From positions 124,001 through 188,000 of the forward strand of contig NZ_JAENBO010000001.1 of NCBI RefSeq assembly GCF_016481305.1: a stretch of 64,000 nt of DNA, in the 5' to 3' direction. This stretch comes from Streptococcus pacificus. GTDB taxonomy: Bacteria > Bacillota > Bacilli > Lactobacillales > Streptococcaceae. Positions 36,390-46,155 of this stretch are shown here, piece after piece (position 1 is the first letter of the stretch; every line of letters starts with the position of its first letter). Below the pieces are notes generated by a model. The model was not told the origin of the DNA. It searched no databases and was given only the letters and a program-made list of their open reading frames with translations. A program made the translations under genes and the position numbers.

Positions 36390-37082
36390 ATGGCTTTAAT
36401 AGAAATGAGAGATGTGAGCAAGAAATATCATCGCTCAACAACAGCACTAAGAAATGTATCTATTACTGTTGATAAAGGTGAGTTTGTTTATATCGTTGGT
36501 CCTTCAGGGGCAGGGAAATCAAGTTTTATCAAACTACTCTATCGTGAGGAAAAATTAACCAAAGGCTCTTTAAAAGTAGCCGGTTTTGATTTGACCAAAT
36601 TGAAAAGAAGAGAAGTGCCATACCTGCGTCGTAGTATTGGCGTTGTCTTCCAAGATTACAAACTACTTCCAAAGAAAACAGTTTTTGAAAATGTAGCTTA
36701 CGCCATGGAAGTTATTGGTGAAAGACCAAGAAATATTAAAAAACGTGTACCAGAAGTTTTGGAACTGGTTGGTCTAAAACACAAAATGAGATCATTTCCT
36801 GATCAATTATCAGGTGGTGAGCAACAACGTGTAGCAATTGCTCGTGCGATTGTTAACAACCCTAAATTATTGATTGCCGATGAACCTACAGGAAATTTAG
36901 ACCCTGATAATTCTTGGGAAATCATGCAATTACTAGAGCGCATTAACCTTCAAGGGACAACGATTTTGATGGCAACGCATAACAAGAACATCGTTGATAC
37001 ATTGCGTCACCGAGTGATTGCGATTGAAGATGGTCGTGTGGCTCGTGATGAAGAAAAAGGAGAGTACGGATACGATGATTAG
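36390..37082 (+). CDS. ftsE: FtsE cell division ATP-binding protein
   Basis: 230 residues. Walker A GPSGAGKSS, signature LSGGEQQR, Walker B LLIADEPTGNLD and the switch histidine (MATHNKN). With FtsX it forms a complex at the septum that activates the PcsB hydrolase in streptococci. Its end overlaps ftsX by 8 bases. Confidence 0.97.
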   Translation: MALIEMRDVSKKYHRSTTALRNVSITVDKGEFVYIVGPSGAGKSSFIKLLYREEKLTKGSLKVAGFDLTKLKRREVPYLRRSIGVVFQDYKLLPKKTVFENVAYAMEVIGERPRNIKKRVPEVLELVGLKHKMRSFPDQLSGGEQQRVAIARAIVNNPKLLIADEPTGNLDPDNSWEIMQLLERINLQGTTILMATHNKNIVDTLRHRVIAIEDGRVARDEEKGEYGYDD

Positions 37083-38004
37083 AAGATATTTCAGACATTT
37101 ATGGGAATCCATGAAAAATCTCAAAAGAAATGGTTGGATGACTTTTGTTGCCATTAGTTCAGTATCAATCACTTTAATTCTTGTGGGAATTTTCTCTGCC
37201 GTTATCGCAAATACAGAACGTTTAGCAACTGGTATTGAAAAAAATATTCAAGTCAATGCCTTTTTATTGGTTGACTCAACAGATTATGTGGAACAAATTC
37301 CTAATCAAGATGGCACATTAACACCTAATGAGAATTATCATAAAATTTATGATCAGATTGCAGCTTTGCCTGAAGTCCAAAAAATTGATTTTTCTGACAA
37401 AGAAGAGCAATTAAAAAATCTTCAAGAAACACTTGGTGATTCTTGGGAAATTTTTGAAGGAGATGCCAATCCTCTTAGTACCGTGTATATCATTACAACA
37501 ACTTCACCACAGGCTGTTAAAACGGTTGCTGAACAGGTTGAAGGAATTGATGGGATTGATTCCGTTGAATATGGTGGAGCTAACACAGAGAGAATCTTTA
37601 GGATTGCTGGTGTTATCAGAACTTGGGGGCTTGTAGGAGCAGGTTTACTGCTATTTGTTGCTGTTTTCCTCATTTCTAATACCATTCGTATCACCATTAT
37701 TTCTCGTCGTAGAGAAATTATGATTATGCGCTTGGTAGGGGCGAAAAATTCTTATATTCGCTGGCCTTTCTTTCTTGAAGGTGCTTGGGTAGGTCTTATT
37801 GGAGCAATTTTACCTTCGTTAATCCTGTTCTATGGTTATCATTTCGTTTATCAAAAATTCAATGTGGCTTTAATCAAGCAGAATTTATCAATGTATGAAC
37901 CTGATGTTTTCCTTTTATATGCTATGGGAGCTCTTTTCCTTATTGGAATTTTGATTGGTTCTGTAGGATCAGTTTTATCAATGAGACGTTACTTAAAAGC
38001 CTAA
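37075..38004 (+). CDS. ftsX: FtsX cell division membrane protein
   Basis: 309 residues from the ATG at 37075; a longer frame upstream (from 37018) would run through the end of ftsE and has no ribosome site. Short cytoplasmic N-terminus, first helix at about 22-42, a large outer domain (45-170) and three C-terminal helices (180-305), the classical FtsX topology. The outer loop contacts PcsB. GGAG in AAAGGAGAG lies 12 or so bases upstream. It ends at the terminator at 38022. Confidence 0.95.
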   Translation: MIRRYFRHLWESMKNLKRNGWMTFVAISSVSITLILVGIFSAVIANTERLATGIEKNIQVNAFLLVDSTDYVEQIPNQDGTLTPNENYHKIYDQIAALPEVQKIDFSDKEEQLKNLQETLGDSWEIFEGDANPLSTVYIITTTSPQAVKTVAEQVEGIDGIDSVEYGGANTERIFRIAGVIRTWGLVGAGLLLFVAVFLISNTIRITIISRRREIMIMRLVGAKNSYIRWPFFLEGAWVGLIGAILPSLILFYGYHFVYQKFNVALIKQNLSMYEPDVFLLYAMGALFLIGILIGSVGSVLSMRRYLKA

Positions 38005-38021
38005 TTAAGATGTACAATATA

Positions 38022-38056
38022 AAAAAACCTATAGGAATAGTCCTATAGGTTTTTTA
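38022..38056. terminator. Bidirectional terminator of ftsX and the hydrolase gene
   Basis: AAAAAACCTATAGGA and TCCTATAGGTTTTTT around ATAG, between convergent genes. Confidence 0.9.
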
Positions 38057-38689
38057 AGTGAGATAAGGGTTAAACATTTTTTCATGGCTAATGACAGTAT
38101 TTTGCCCGTGCCCGGGAAAAACACGATAATGCTTAGGTAAGGTTAACAGTTGTGTTTTAATGCTAGTGATTAACTGATTAAAATTCCCGGTTGGTAGGTC
38201 AGTTCTACCAATTGTTCCTTTAAAAAGAGCATCTCCTGTAAAAACAGCTTCACTTTCAGGGAAAATCAAGGACACACTGCCAATCGAATGACCAGGTGTT
38301 TCAACAACCTTAAACTGAAATCCTTCGATGTTATAGTCTGTATCATAGTCATAGAGACAATCAGCAGCTTTAATAATCACATCACCCATTCCCTCAAATC
38401 TTCCAAGAGCAGAAAGATTATCTTTAGGAGATCCTAACCAATCAGCTTCTTTTTTTGACACATAAACTGGAGGGTGGTTAAAAGTTTCTCTCACTGCATC
38501 AACACTAACTATGTGATCGAAGTGCGTATGCGTGAGAAGGATGGCAACCACAGGTTTTCCTAGAGTGGTCAGCTTTGTTAAAATAGCTTCTGTGTTACTA
38601 CCAGGGTCAATAACAATTGTCCCATAATCATTGCTTAAAAAATAGGTATTTTCACCGGCCATACTATTAACAGATTTTAAAATTTTCAT
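38054..38689 (-). CDS. Metallo-beta-lactamase-fold hydrolase (glyoxalase II-like)
   Basis: 211 residues. The metal motif is THTHFDHI, followed by TPGHSIGSVSL, FTGDALF and the last His in FPGHGQNT. It is of the short YcbL-type group, thought to hydrolyse thioesters such as lactoylglutathione, though the true substrate in streptococci is unknown. GAGG precedes ATG. It stands between the ftsX terminator and murE on the same strand as murE, with 101 bases between. Confidence 0.88.
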   Translation of the reverse strand: MKILKSVNSMAGENTYFLSNDYGTIVIDPGSNTEAILTKLTTLGKPVVAILLTHTHFDHIVSVDAVRETFNHPPVYVSKKEADWLGSPKDNLSALGRFEGMGDVIIKAADCLYDYDTDYNIEGFQFKVVETPGHSIGSVSLIFPESEAVFTGDALFKGTIGRTDLPTGNFNQLITSIKTQLLTLPKHYRVFPGHGQNTVISHEKMFNPYLT

Positions 38690-38790
38690 TGTTAAAATAG
38701 TCCTCTCATAGAAAAAATAGCTGAAAATGCTAACCGTAAATCGCTAGGTTAATTTGGAAATTGATAGCTTTCTGATCTTCTTCTCATCCT

Positions 38791-40236
38791 CTATAGATAG
38801 TTTTTAGCAATAACAATGTCGCCTTCATAGGCTACTTTTTGCCCATCAACAATCTGATAAGCATCAGCCCCTTTTCCTGCGATAACAACAGCATCACTAG
38901 CTTTATTTGTAAGCGTCATGGCTTTTTTAATGGCAGATTTTCGGTCTGCGATGATATCTACTTGTCGTGTAATGTGACTTGCAATTTCTTGTGCGATAAC
39001 AATCGGATCTTCATAATTAGGGTCATCCGACGTTAAAATCACATGAATCTGTGGAAATTGATTGATAACCTCACCAAAATCTTTTCTGCGACTTTCACCT
39101 TTATTACCAGTGGCACCAATAATAAGGACAATTTGGCCAGTTTGATGCTGGGTAACAACTGAAAGAAGTTGTTTCAGACTCACACCATTATGCGCATAAT
39201 CAACGAAGACTCTGGCACCATTTGTTTGAGTTAAAACTTCCATTCTTCCAGGCACGACTGTTTCGGCAATGCCTTTTTTGATATCTTCCAGGCTAGCTCC
39301 CAATTCAAAGGCAGCTAAGGCACTTGCTAGTGCATTTTCTTGGTTAAAGTGTCCGATTAATTGACTATCGTAGTGTCCAGCTAATTTACCTGTCACTTCA
39401 AAGGAAAATGATTGACTCTTGGAAATAGTGTTATCAGAGTTTTTCCCATAGAACTCATGGGGTTGGTTAGCGACTTGTTCTCTAATCAAATCAAAATGAT
39501 CCATTTGATGATTAATGACAACAAAGCGACTATTTTCTAATAAAAGACGTTTGTGGTAAAAATAATCTTCAAAAGTAGGATGTTCAATAGGACCAATATG
39601 ATCGGGGCTAATGTTTAAAAAGACACCAACATCAAAGGTTATACCGTAGACACGTTTCATCAAGTAAGCTTGACTTGAAACCTCCATGATGAGATGAGTA
39701 CGACCATTTTTAACTGCTTGGGCCATCATGGCCAAAAGGTCAATACTTTCTGGCGTGGTTAGGGCAGATTTAAAAAATGTTTTACCATCCAAGGTGGTGT
39801 TCATTGTTGATAAAAGAGCAGGCCTATGATTTTGCTTAAGAATATGATAGGCATAATAAGCAGCTGTTGTTTTACCCTTTGTGCCAGTAAAAGCCAAAAG
39901 TTTCAATTTGTTTTGTGGGTAATCATAGAAAGCTTGAGCAATCAAACTCATTGCCTGTTTGATGTCATTAACTAAAATAACTGGAATGGTTAGCTCATAA
40001 TCAATTTCAGACACATAGTATTGTAAACCATCAGAAATCGCCTGTTCTAAATAGCTTTTATTAAATTCACGTCCTTTAGCAAAGAAAAGGGTAGATTTTG
40101 AGACGTTTCTACTATCGTAGCTAATGGCATTAAATGTTTCTTCTTGCCAGTCAAAATAAAAGTGATTATTCCATACAATCTCTCTTAAGTTACTGTCGTT
40201 TTTTAAAATCGTTAAGGTTTTTTTCATTGTAATCAT
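38791..40236 (-). CDS. murE: MurE, UDP-MurNAc-tripeptide synthetase (L-lysine-adding)
   Basis: 481 residues. ATP-binding [27 protein letters not shown] and [14 protein letters not shown] in the C-terminal domain; the DDPNYEDP region replaces the DNPR motif of the diaminopimelate enzymes, which points to L-lysine. It adds the third stem residue in the cytoplasm, matching the Lys-based bridge made by MurM/MurN. The start MITMKK agrees with S. pyogenes MurE (MITIEQ) and its -10 lies 7 bases upstream, so the mRNA should be leaderless. Divergent from ytgP. Confidence 0.96.
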   Translation of the reverse strand: MITMKKTLTILKNDSNLREIVWNNHFYFDWQEETFNAISYDSRNVSKSTLFFAKGREFNKSYLEQAISDGLQYYVSEIDYELTIPVILVNDIKQAMSLIAQAFYDYPQNKLKLLAFTGTKGKTTAAYYAYHILKQNHRPALLSTMNTTLDGKTFFKSALTTPESIDLLAMMAQAVKNGRTHLIMEVSSQAYLMKRVYGITFDVGVFLNISPDHIGPIEHPTFEDYFYHKRLLLENSRFVVINHQMDHFDLIREQVANQPHEFYGKNSDNTISKSQSFSFEVTGKLAGHYDSQLIGHFNQENALASALAAFELGASLEDIKKGIAETVVPGRMEVLTQTNGARVFVDYAHNGVSLKQLLSVVTQHQTGQIVLIIGATGNKGESRRKDFGEVINQFPQIHVILTSDDPNYEDPIVIAQEIASHITRQVDIIADRKSAIKKAMTLTNKASDAVVIAGKGADAYQIVDGQKVAYEGDIVIAKNYL

Positions 40237-40243
40237 ACTTTAT

Positions 40244-40272
40244 ATTTTAGACTTAAAGTTCTCGATTTACAA
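40244..40272 (-). promoter_or_regulatory. Promoter of murE (leaderless candidate)
   Basis: On the minus strand: TTGTAA, 17 bases, TAAAAT, then 7 bases (ATAAAGT) and ATG 40236. Expected start of transcription falls on the start codon. Confidence 0.65.
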
Positions 40273-40325
40273 GTCTTAAGCAAAAGTTTATAATAAAATT
40301 ATTACGAATGAGAAAGATTAAAAAC

Positions 40326-41963
40326 ATGAGCAAACAAAGATCAAAAATGACACAACAAGAGCAGATGGTTCAAGGAACGGCTTGGCTAACTTTTGGTAAT
40401 TTTTTAAGTCGCCTTTTAGGGGCAATCTATATTATTCCATGGTATGCTTGGATGGCGCCTCACGCGGCTGAAGCCAATGCTCTTTTTGGCATGGGTTATG
40501 AAATCTATGCGCTCTTTTTATTGGTGTCAACTGTAGGTATTCCTGTAGCTGTTGCTAAACAAGTGGCAAAATATAATACGTTAGATAAACCTGAGATGAG
40601 TTTTTATTTGATTCGAAAAGTCTTTTTGTTTATGCTCTTATTGGGGTCATTTTTTGCCATTTTAATGTTCTTTGGCTCTCCTGTTTTAGCAGGATTAAGC
40701 GGTGGTGGTAAAGACCTTATTCCCGTTATGCAAAGCTTAACTCTTGCAGTCTTGGTCTTTCCTGCTATGAGTGTTTTAAGAGGATTTTTCCAAGGATTTA
40801 ATAATCTAAAACCATATGCCATTAGTCAAATTGCAGAACAGGTTATTCGAGTTATCTGGATGTTATTAACGGCCTTTTATATCATGAAGTTGGGTTCTGG
40901 AAACTACGTCGCAGCTGTCACCCAATCCACTTTTGCGGCCTTTGTTGGGATGTTTGCTTCTTTATCTGTTTTGCTCTATTTCTTGTGGAAAGAAAACATG
41001 CTCCATCAGGTTTTTGTTAGAGCACCAAAATCGATTACTCTTGATACTAAATCGATTTTACTAGAAACCATTAAAGAAGCGATTCCTTTTGTGATTACTG
41101 GCAGTGCCATTCAAGTCTTTCGCTTGATTGATCAAATGACCTTTATTAATAGCATGCAGTGGTTTACAGACTATTCTAATCGTGAACTACGAATTATGTT
41201 TGCTTATTTTTCATCTAATCCTGGTAAGTTAACCATGATTTTAATTGCAGTAGCAACAGCCATAGCCGGTACTGGTATTCCCTTATTAACAGAAAATATT
41301 GTTAAAAATGATAAGAAAGCAGCAGCTAAACTTGTTATCAACAATACACAAATGCTCTTTTTATTCCTACTACCAGCCATTTTTGGGTCAGTTGTTTTAG
41401 CCTTGCCGCTTTATACTATCTTTTATGGAACGCCAGATAGTTTAGCCTTACATTTATTTATCGTTTCTTTATTGCAAACTATCTTTTTAGGACTATACAC
41501 CGTCTCATCACCGATGCTACAAGCCTTGTTTGAAAATCGTAAAGCAGTTATTTATTTCTTATATGGTGTTATCGCTAAACTAGTCTTACAAATTCCTTTT
41601 ATCTTTGTTTTTCATTCTTACGGTCCCTTATTATCCACAATTGTTGCTTTAATCATTCCTATTGTGCTTATCTATAAACGTATTCATGAGATTACTAACT
41701 TTAATCGCTCTTTATTGGTTAAAAGTAGTACCTTAATGATTATAATGACAACTGTGATGCTTGTAGCAGTCATTGTTATCAATAGTCTCTTTGGCTTAAT
41801 CATTGCTCCAAATAATCGCTTAATCAGTGCGTTATACTTATTAATAGTTGGTGGTGTAGGAATTGTTGTTTATGGTGGGCTTTCCTTATGGAGTGGAGCG
41901 CTTGATTTATTGTTCGGGGCAAAAGCCGTATCCTTAAGAAAAAAATTGGGCTGGGAAAAATAA
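40326..41963 (+). CDS. ytgP: YtgP-type lipid II flippase (MurJ/SpoVB family)
   Basis: 545 residues, 14 or so membrane helices, MOP superfamily. It begins MSKQRSK, then GTAWLTFGNFLSRLLGAIYIIPWYAWM. S. pyogenes YtgP, in the same place beside murE, was shown to replace E. coli MurJ, so this protein should flip lipid II. The ATG at 40326 matches that family start; an in-frame ATG at 40308 lies about 14 bases after a TATAAT (40289-40294). It is divergent from murE and ends with a terminator. Confidence 0.93.
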   Translation: MSKQRSKMTQQEQMVQGTAWLTFGNFLSRLLGAIYIIPWYAWMAPHAAEANALFGMGYEIYALFLLVSTVGIPVAVAKQVAKYNTLDKPEMSFYLIRKVFLFMLLLGSFFAILMFFGSPVLAGLSGGGKDLIPVMQSLTLAVLVFPAMSVLRGFFQGFNNLKPYAISQIAEQVIRVIWMLLTAFYIMKLGSGNYVAAVTQSTFAAFVGMFASLSVLLYFLWKENMLHQVFVRAPKSITLDTKSILLETIKEAIPFVITGSAIQVFRLIDQMTFINSMQWFTDYSNRELRIMFAYFSSNPGKLTMILIAVATAIAGTGIPLLTENIVKNDKKAAAKLVINNTQMLFLFLLPAIFGSVVLALPLYTIFYGTPDSLALHLFIVSLLQTIFLGLYTVSSPMLQALFENRKAVIYFLYGVIAKLVLQIPFIFVFHSYGPLLSTIVALIIPIVLIYKRIHEITNFNRSLLVKSSTLMIIMTTVMLVAVIVINSLFGLIIAPNNRLISALYLLIVGGVGIVVYGGLSLWSGALDLLFGAKAVSLRKKLGWEK

Positions 41964-42036
41964 CGACTTATCTTTCGAATGATTAGGCTCGTTTATCAAA
42001 AATCCTTTTAAAAGATTAAAAATATCACTTTTTATC

Positions 42037-42058
42037 ATCCTCTTTTAGAGGATTTTTT
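42037..42058 (+). terminator. Terminator of ytgP
   Basis: ATCCTC and GAGGAT around TTTTA, followed by a T run. Confidence 0.8.
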
Positions 42059-42099
42059 GATATAATAGGGAGAATAAAAAAAGAAGGCGGTTTATTAAC

Positions 42100-42729
42100 A
42101 TGGGAAAATTTCAGGTTATGTCACATCCACTTATTGAGCACAAATTATCCATTTTAAGACGGACAACAACATCTACAAAAGATTTCCGTGAGCTTGTTAA
42201 TGAGATTGCAATGTTAATGGGTTATGAAGTTTGTCGTGATTTGCCTCTTGAGGATGTTGAAATTGAAACACCGATCACTAAAACAGTTCAAAAGCAATTG
42301 ACTGGTAAAAAATTAGCAATTGTTCCTATTTTGAGGGCTGGTATTGGGATGGTTGATGGTTTGTTAAGTTTAGTCCCTGCTGCTAAGGTTGGTCATATTG
42401 GTATGTACCGTGACGAAGATACCTTAACACCAGTTGAATACTTAGTGAAACTTCCTGATGATATTGCACGTCGTCAAATTCTTTTGGTTGACCCAATGCT
42501 TGCTACTGGTGGTTCAGCAATTCTTGGCGTTGATTCTCTTAAAAAACGTGGGGCTAGTCATATTAAATTTGTTAGTTTAGTAGCAGCACCAGAGGGTGTA
42601 AAAGCACTTCAAGAAGCACATCCTGATGTAGATATTTATACGGCAGCTTTGGATGAACAATTAAATGAAAATGGTTATATTGTTCCTGGTTTAGGAGATG
42701 CGGGCGATCGTTTATTTGGCACAAAATAA
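42100..42729 (+). CDS. upp: Uracil phosphoribosyltransferase
   Basis: 209 residues. The PRPP-binding motif is [21 protein letters not shown] and the C-terminal [18 protein letters not shown] (uracil contact) are conserved. It makes UMP from uracil and PRPP in pyrimidine salvage. GAAGGCGG precedes ATG. It lies 79 bases before clpP, which has its own promoter. Confidence 0.98.
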   Translation: MGKFQVMSHPLIEHKLSILRRTTTSTKDFRELVNEIAMLMGYEVCRDLPLEDVEIETPITKTVQKQLTGKKLAIVPILRAGIGMVDGLLSLVPAAKVGHIGMYRDEDTLTPVEYLVKLPDDIARRQILLVDPMLATGGSAILGVDSLKKRGASHIKFVSLVAAPEGVKALQEAHPDVDIYTAALDEQLNENGYIVPGLGDAGDRLFGTK

Positions 42730-42743
42730 ACAAGTGTTAAATA

Positions 42744-42773
42744 TTTGACCAATTTTGACCAAAGGAGTATAAT
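42744..42773 (+). promoter_or_regulatory. clpP promoter overlapped by a CtsR box
   Basis: TTGACC (42745-42750), 17 bases, TATAAT (42768-42773). The heptad repeat TTTGACC at 42744-42750 and 42754-42760 fits the CtsR operator (inverse of GGTCAAANANRGTCAAA) with one mismatch and covers the -35. Confidence 0.8.
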
Positions 42774-42808
42774 AAAATCATTATTAGAAATAAAGGAGAA
42801 ATTGACAA

Positions 42809-43399
42809 ATGATTCCTGTAGTTATTGAACAAACAAGCAGAGGCGAACGTTCGTATGATATTTATTCTCGCCTTCTTAAAGACCGTATTATTATGTTAAC
42901 AGGACCAGTTGAAGACAATATGGCTAATTCTGTTATCGCTCAGTTACTTTTCCTAGATGCTCAAGACAGTACTAAAGACATTTACCTTTATGTTAATACA
43001 CCTGGTGGTTCTGTTTCTGCAGGATTGGCCATTGTAGATACCATGAACTTCATTAAAGCAGATGTCCAAACCATTGTTATGGGAATGGCTGCTTCAATGG
43101 GAACTGTTATTGCATCAAGTGGTGCTAAAGGAAAACGTTTCATGTTACCACATGCTGAGTACATGATTCATCAACCGATGGGTGGTACTGGTGGTGGCAC
43201 ACAGCAAACAGATATGGCTATTGCAGCTGAACACTTGTTGAAAACACGTCGTACTTTAGAAAAAATCTTAGCAGATAATTCTGGTAAAACCGTTAAACAA
43301 ATTCATAAAGATGCTGAACGTGATTACTGGATGAGTGCTGAAGAAACATTGGCTTATGGTTTCATTGATGAAATTATGGCTGATAATGAGTTGAAATAA
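42809..43399 (+). CDS. clpP: ATP-dependent Clp protease proteolytic subunit
   Basis: 196 residues. Catalytic Ser in [14 protein letters not shown], His in [11 protein letters not shown] and Asp in [12 protein letters not shown]. It forms a two-ring chamber working with ClpX, ClpC, ClpE or ClpL. The start has AAAGGAGAAA. CtsR box at the promoter indicates induction by heat and protein damage. Confidence 0.99.
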   Translation: MIPVVIEQTSRGERSYDIYSRLLKDRIIMLTGPVEDNMANSVIAQLLFLDAQDSTKDIYLYVNTPGGSVSAGLAIVDTMNFIKADVQTIVMGMAASMGTVIASSGAKGKRFMLPHAEYMIHQPMGGTGGGTQQTDMAIAAEHLLKTRRTLEKILADNSGKTVKQIHKDAERDYWMSAEETLAYGFIDEIMADNELK

Positions 43400-43415
43400 T
43401 ACTAGTGATTAAAGA

Positions 43416-43450
43416 AAAACAGTTTGAAGATTATTCAAGCTGTTTTTTAT
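43416..43450 (+). terminator. Terminator of clpP
   Basis: AAAACAGTTTGAA pairs with TTCAAGCTGTTTT (one G-T) around GATTA, then T residues. The following 220 bases before ylbG hold no gene that I can see. Confidence 0.85.
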
Positions 43451-43675
43451 TTATCATCAAATAAAAGAGATTACAATGATAATCTAGACTAATCGATTTG
43501 AAGAAAAGACAATCTTTTATAAATCAATGGGAAGATTTCTAAAAATACGACTTTGTGCTATAATTTAAAATAGATAAACACTCAATTATGTTTAGTATAA
43601 GAGCATTTAAAAAATAAATTTAAAACGAATGATGACTTTTAAATAGATAATAAAGATAGTGAAAGGAAAGTTAAA

Positions 43676-43927
43676 GTGTTTGAAAAAACAAATCGTGTAG
43701 GTATTGTCGTTTCTCTCTATTATAACCGAGATGCAAAAAAAATAATGAAGTATGGAGATTGTCTCTACCATTCTCGTAAAATGAGATATCTTGTCTTGTA
43801 TGTCAATCAAGATGACGTTGATGCTTTATTAGTTAAATTGAATGAATTGAAATTTGTCAAAGAGGCTTACCCTTCCTATTTTGAAGATATTGACTTCAAT
43901 TTTGTGGGTAATTTGTGGGAAAAATAA
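43676..43927 (+). CDS. ylbG: YlbG family small protein (DUF2129)
   Basis: 83 residues with a GTG start, preceded by GAAAGGAAAG. The sequence has the family's conserved RVGIVVSLY and YGDCLYHSRKMRYLVLYVNQ regions and the PSYFEDIDFNFVGN end. Structures of the family are ferredoxin-like; function unknown. It precedes livJ by 108 bases, separated by CodY boxes and the liv promoter. Confidence 0.9.
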   Translation: MFEKTNRVGIVVSLYYNRDAKKIMKYGDCLYHSRKMRYLVLYVNQDDVDALLVKLNELKFVKEAYPSYFEDIDFNFVGNLWEK

Positions 43928-43928
43928 A

Positions 43929-43943
43929 AATATTCAGAAAATT
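43929..43943 (+). promoter_or_regulatory. CodY box 1 upstream of livJ
   Basis: AATATTCAGAAAATT differs from the CodY consensus AATTTTCWGAAAATT at one position. It lies 23 bases before the -35. Confidence 0.7.
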
Positions 43944-43965
43944 TTGTAAAAACGAGCAATATCGC

Positions 43966-43994
43966 TTGACAATTGTCAGATAATTCTGTATTCT
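43966..43994 (+). promoter_or_regulatory. liv operon promoter with a second CodY-like box
   Basis: TTGACA (43966-43971), 17 bases, TATTCT (43989-43994). AATTGTCAGATAATT (43971-43985), two mismatches to the CodY consensus, fills the spacer. Confidence 0.7.
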
Positions 43995-44035
43995 TAATAG
44001 CATATCTATTTACAATGGTATTAAGGAGAAAATAT

Positions 44036-45205
44036 ATGAAAAAGAAATTGTTATTAGCAGCAATGACGTTTTTAACAACAACGGCACTTGTTGCCTGTGG
44101 TAGTGCCCCAACAACGTCCTCAAATTCCGAAGGAAATGAAATTGGTGATACTGTTAAAATCGGTCTTAATTTTGAATTAACTGGTGGGGTGGCTGCTTAT
44201 GGAGTCCCTCAAAAAAATGCAGCTGAATTAGCCGTAGAAGAAATTAATGCCGCAGGTGGTATTGATGGTAAACAAATTGAGTTGGTCTCTAAAGATAATA
44301 AATCAGAAAACAGTGAAGCGGCTTCAGTAACCACTAACTTAGCAACAGAAAGTAAAGTCAATGCTATTGTTGGGCCAGCAACATCTGGTGCCACAGCAGC
44401 AGCTTCTCCAAATGCAACATCTGCAGGTGTTCCTATAGTGACGCCTTCTGGAACGCAAGATAGTTTGACTGTCAACGAAGATGGTAGTGTTCAAGAGTAC
44501 GTTTTCCGTGCAACCTTTATTGATAGCTATCAAGGAGACGTCATCTCTAAATTTACGACTGATAACTTAAATGCTGATAAAGTCGTTCTTTATTATGACA
44601 ACTCAAGTGATTACGCAAAAGGAATTGCTAAAGAGTTTAAAAACACTTACAAAGGTGAGATTGTTAAGGAATTAACCTTCCAATCCAAAGACACTGACTA
44701 TCAAGCAGCCTTAACTGAAATTAAAGATTTAGACTTTGATGCCATTGTAATGCCAGGGTACTATAATGAAACAGGCCTTTTAACCAAACAAGCGCGTGAT
44801 TTAGGCATTAGTCAACCCATCGTTGGACCGGATGGCTTTGGTGATGAAAAATTTGTTGAGTTAGCAGGTAATGCAGCGACAACAGATGTTTATTACTTAT
44901 CAGGTTTCTCTTCAGAAATCTCAGACTCAGCAGCAAGCTTTATTGAAAAATATAAAGAAAAATATGGTGAAGAGCCATCAATGTTTGCCGCATTAGCTTA
45001 CGATGCTGTCTACATGGTTGCTAAATCAGCTGAAGGTGCTAAAACATCTAAAGAGATTGCCGAAAATCTTGCAAAATTGTCTGATTTTGAAGGAGTGACA
45101 GGTTCTATCTCAATTGATGAGAATCATAATCCAGTAAAATCAGTTGTTATGATTGGTCTTAAGGATGGTAAAGAAGATTCTGCAACTATCGTTTCTGCTG
45201 AATAA
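44036..45205 (+). CDS. livJ: Branched-chain amino acid ABC transporter, substrate-binding lipoprotein
   Basis: 389 residues from ATG 44036, preceded by AAGGAGAA. A lipoprotein signal ends LVAC-G (lipobox at about 16-19). The mature part is a type I periplasmic-binding fold: TVKIGLNFELTGGVAAYG, IVGPATSGATAA and the hinge region KVVLYYDNSSDYAKG. It binds leucine, isoleucine and valine outside the membrane. First gene of livJHMGF; CodY boxes upstream. Confidence 0.95.
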   Translation: MKKKLLLAAMTFLTTTALVACGSAPTTSSNSEGNEIGDTVKIGLNFELTGGVAAYGVPQKNAAELAVEEINAAGGIDGKQIELVSKDNKSENSEAASVTTNLATESKVNAIVGPATSGATAAASPNATSAGVPIVTPSGTQDSLTVNEDGSVQEYVFRATFIDSYQGDVISKFTTDNLNADKVVLYYDNSSDYAKGIAKEFKNTYKGEIVKELTFQSKDTDYQAALTEIKDLDFDAIVMPGYYNETGLLTKQARDLGISQPIVGPDGFGDEKFVELAGNAATTDVYYLSGFSSEISDSAASFIEKYKEKYGEEPSMFAALAYDAVYMVAKSAEGAKTSKEIAENLAKLSDFEGVTGSISIDENHNPVKSVVMIGLKDGKEDSATIVSAE

Positions 45206-45285
45206 CCTTGCCTTATCTTCACAGTCAATATCTGGAAAGGTAAATTCTTTCCAGATATTATTTTTATAGAAAGTTTGGTGAATAC

Positions 45286-46155
45286 ATGCTTCAACAACTT
45301 GTTAATGGGCTCATTTTAGGTAGTGTTTATGCCCTATTAGCATTGGGCTATACTATGGTATACGGTATTATTAAATTGATTAATTTTGCCCATGGTGATT
45401 TGTATATGATGGGAGCTTTTATCGGTTACTATCTGATCAATCAATTCAAAATGAATTTTTTTGTCGCCCTTATTATTACAATGTTAATCACAGCTGCCTT
45501 AGGTGTTCTCATAGAATTCTTAGCCTATCGCCCTCTTCGTCATTCAACACGTATTGCAGCTCTTATCACAGCAATTGGTGTCTCGTTCTTTTTAGAATAT
45601 GGGATGGTTTATCTGTTTGGAGCAAATACAAGGGCCTTTCCTCAAGCCTTAGAAACCGTTAAATATAATTTTGGGCCAATCAGTATTACAAACGTTCAGT
45701 TAACCATTTTAGGCGTTTCTTTATTACTAATGATTCTTTTACAATTTATTGTTAAGAAGACAAAAATGGGGAAAGCCATGCGTGCGGTTTCAGTTGATAG
45801 TGATGCAGCAGAGTTAATGGGCATTAATGTCAATAGTACCATTAGTTTTACTTTTGCATTAGGATCTGCCTTAGCTGGTGCCGCAGGTGTTTTAATTGGA
45901 CTTTATTATAATTCGATTGATCCGCTTATGGGAATGACGCCTGGGATTAAAGCCTTTGTGGCTGCTGTTTTAGGTGGCATTGGCATTATTCCTGGTGCCG
46001 CTATTGGTGGCTTTGTTATTGGTCTATTAGAAACGTTTTCGGTTTCATTTGGTTTATCAAGTTATCGAGACGCCGTTGTTTATGCCGTTTTAATCATTAT
46101 CTTACTAGTTAGACCAGCAGGTATTTTTGGTAAAAACGTGAAAGAGAAGGTGTAA
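45286..46155 (+). CDS. livH: Branched-chain amino acid ABC transporter permease LivH
   Basis: 289 residues, about 8 helices. LivH-type signatures: NGLILGSVYALLALGYTMVYG at the start and INFAHGDLYMMGAF, and GKAMRAVSVDSDAAELMGIN in the cytoplasmic loop that meets the ATPases. Weak hairpin sequence at 45235-45265 between livJ and livH could cut down distal expression. It ends in TAATG with livM. Confidence 0.95.
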   Translation: MLQQLVNGLILGSVYALLALGYTMVYGIIKLINFAHGDLYMMGAFIGYYLINQFKMNFFVALIITMLITAALGVLIEFLAYRPLRHSTRIAALITAIGVSFFLEYGMVYLFGANTRAFPQALETVKYNFGPISITNVQLTILGVSLLLMILLQFIVKKTKMGKAMRAVSVDSDAAELMGINVNSTISFTFALGSALAGAAGVLIGLYYNSIDPLMGMTPGIKAFVAAVLGGIGIIPGAAIGGFVIGLLETFSVSFGLSSYRDAVVYAVLIIILLVRPAGIFGKNVKEKV

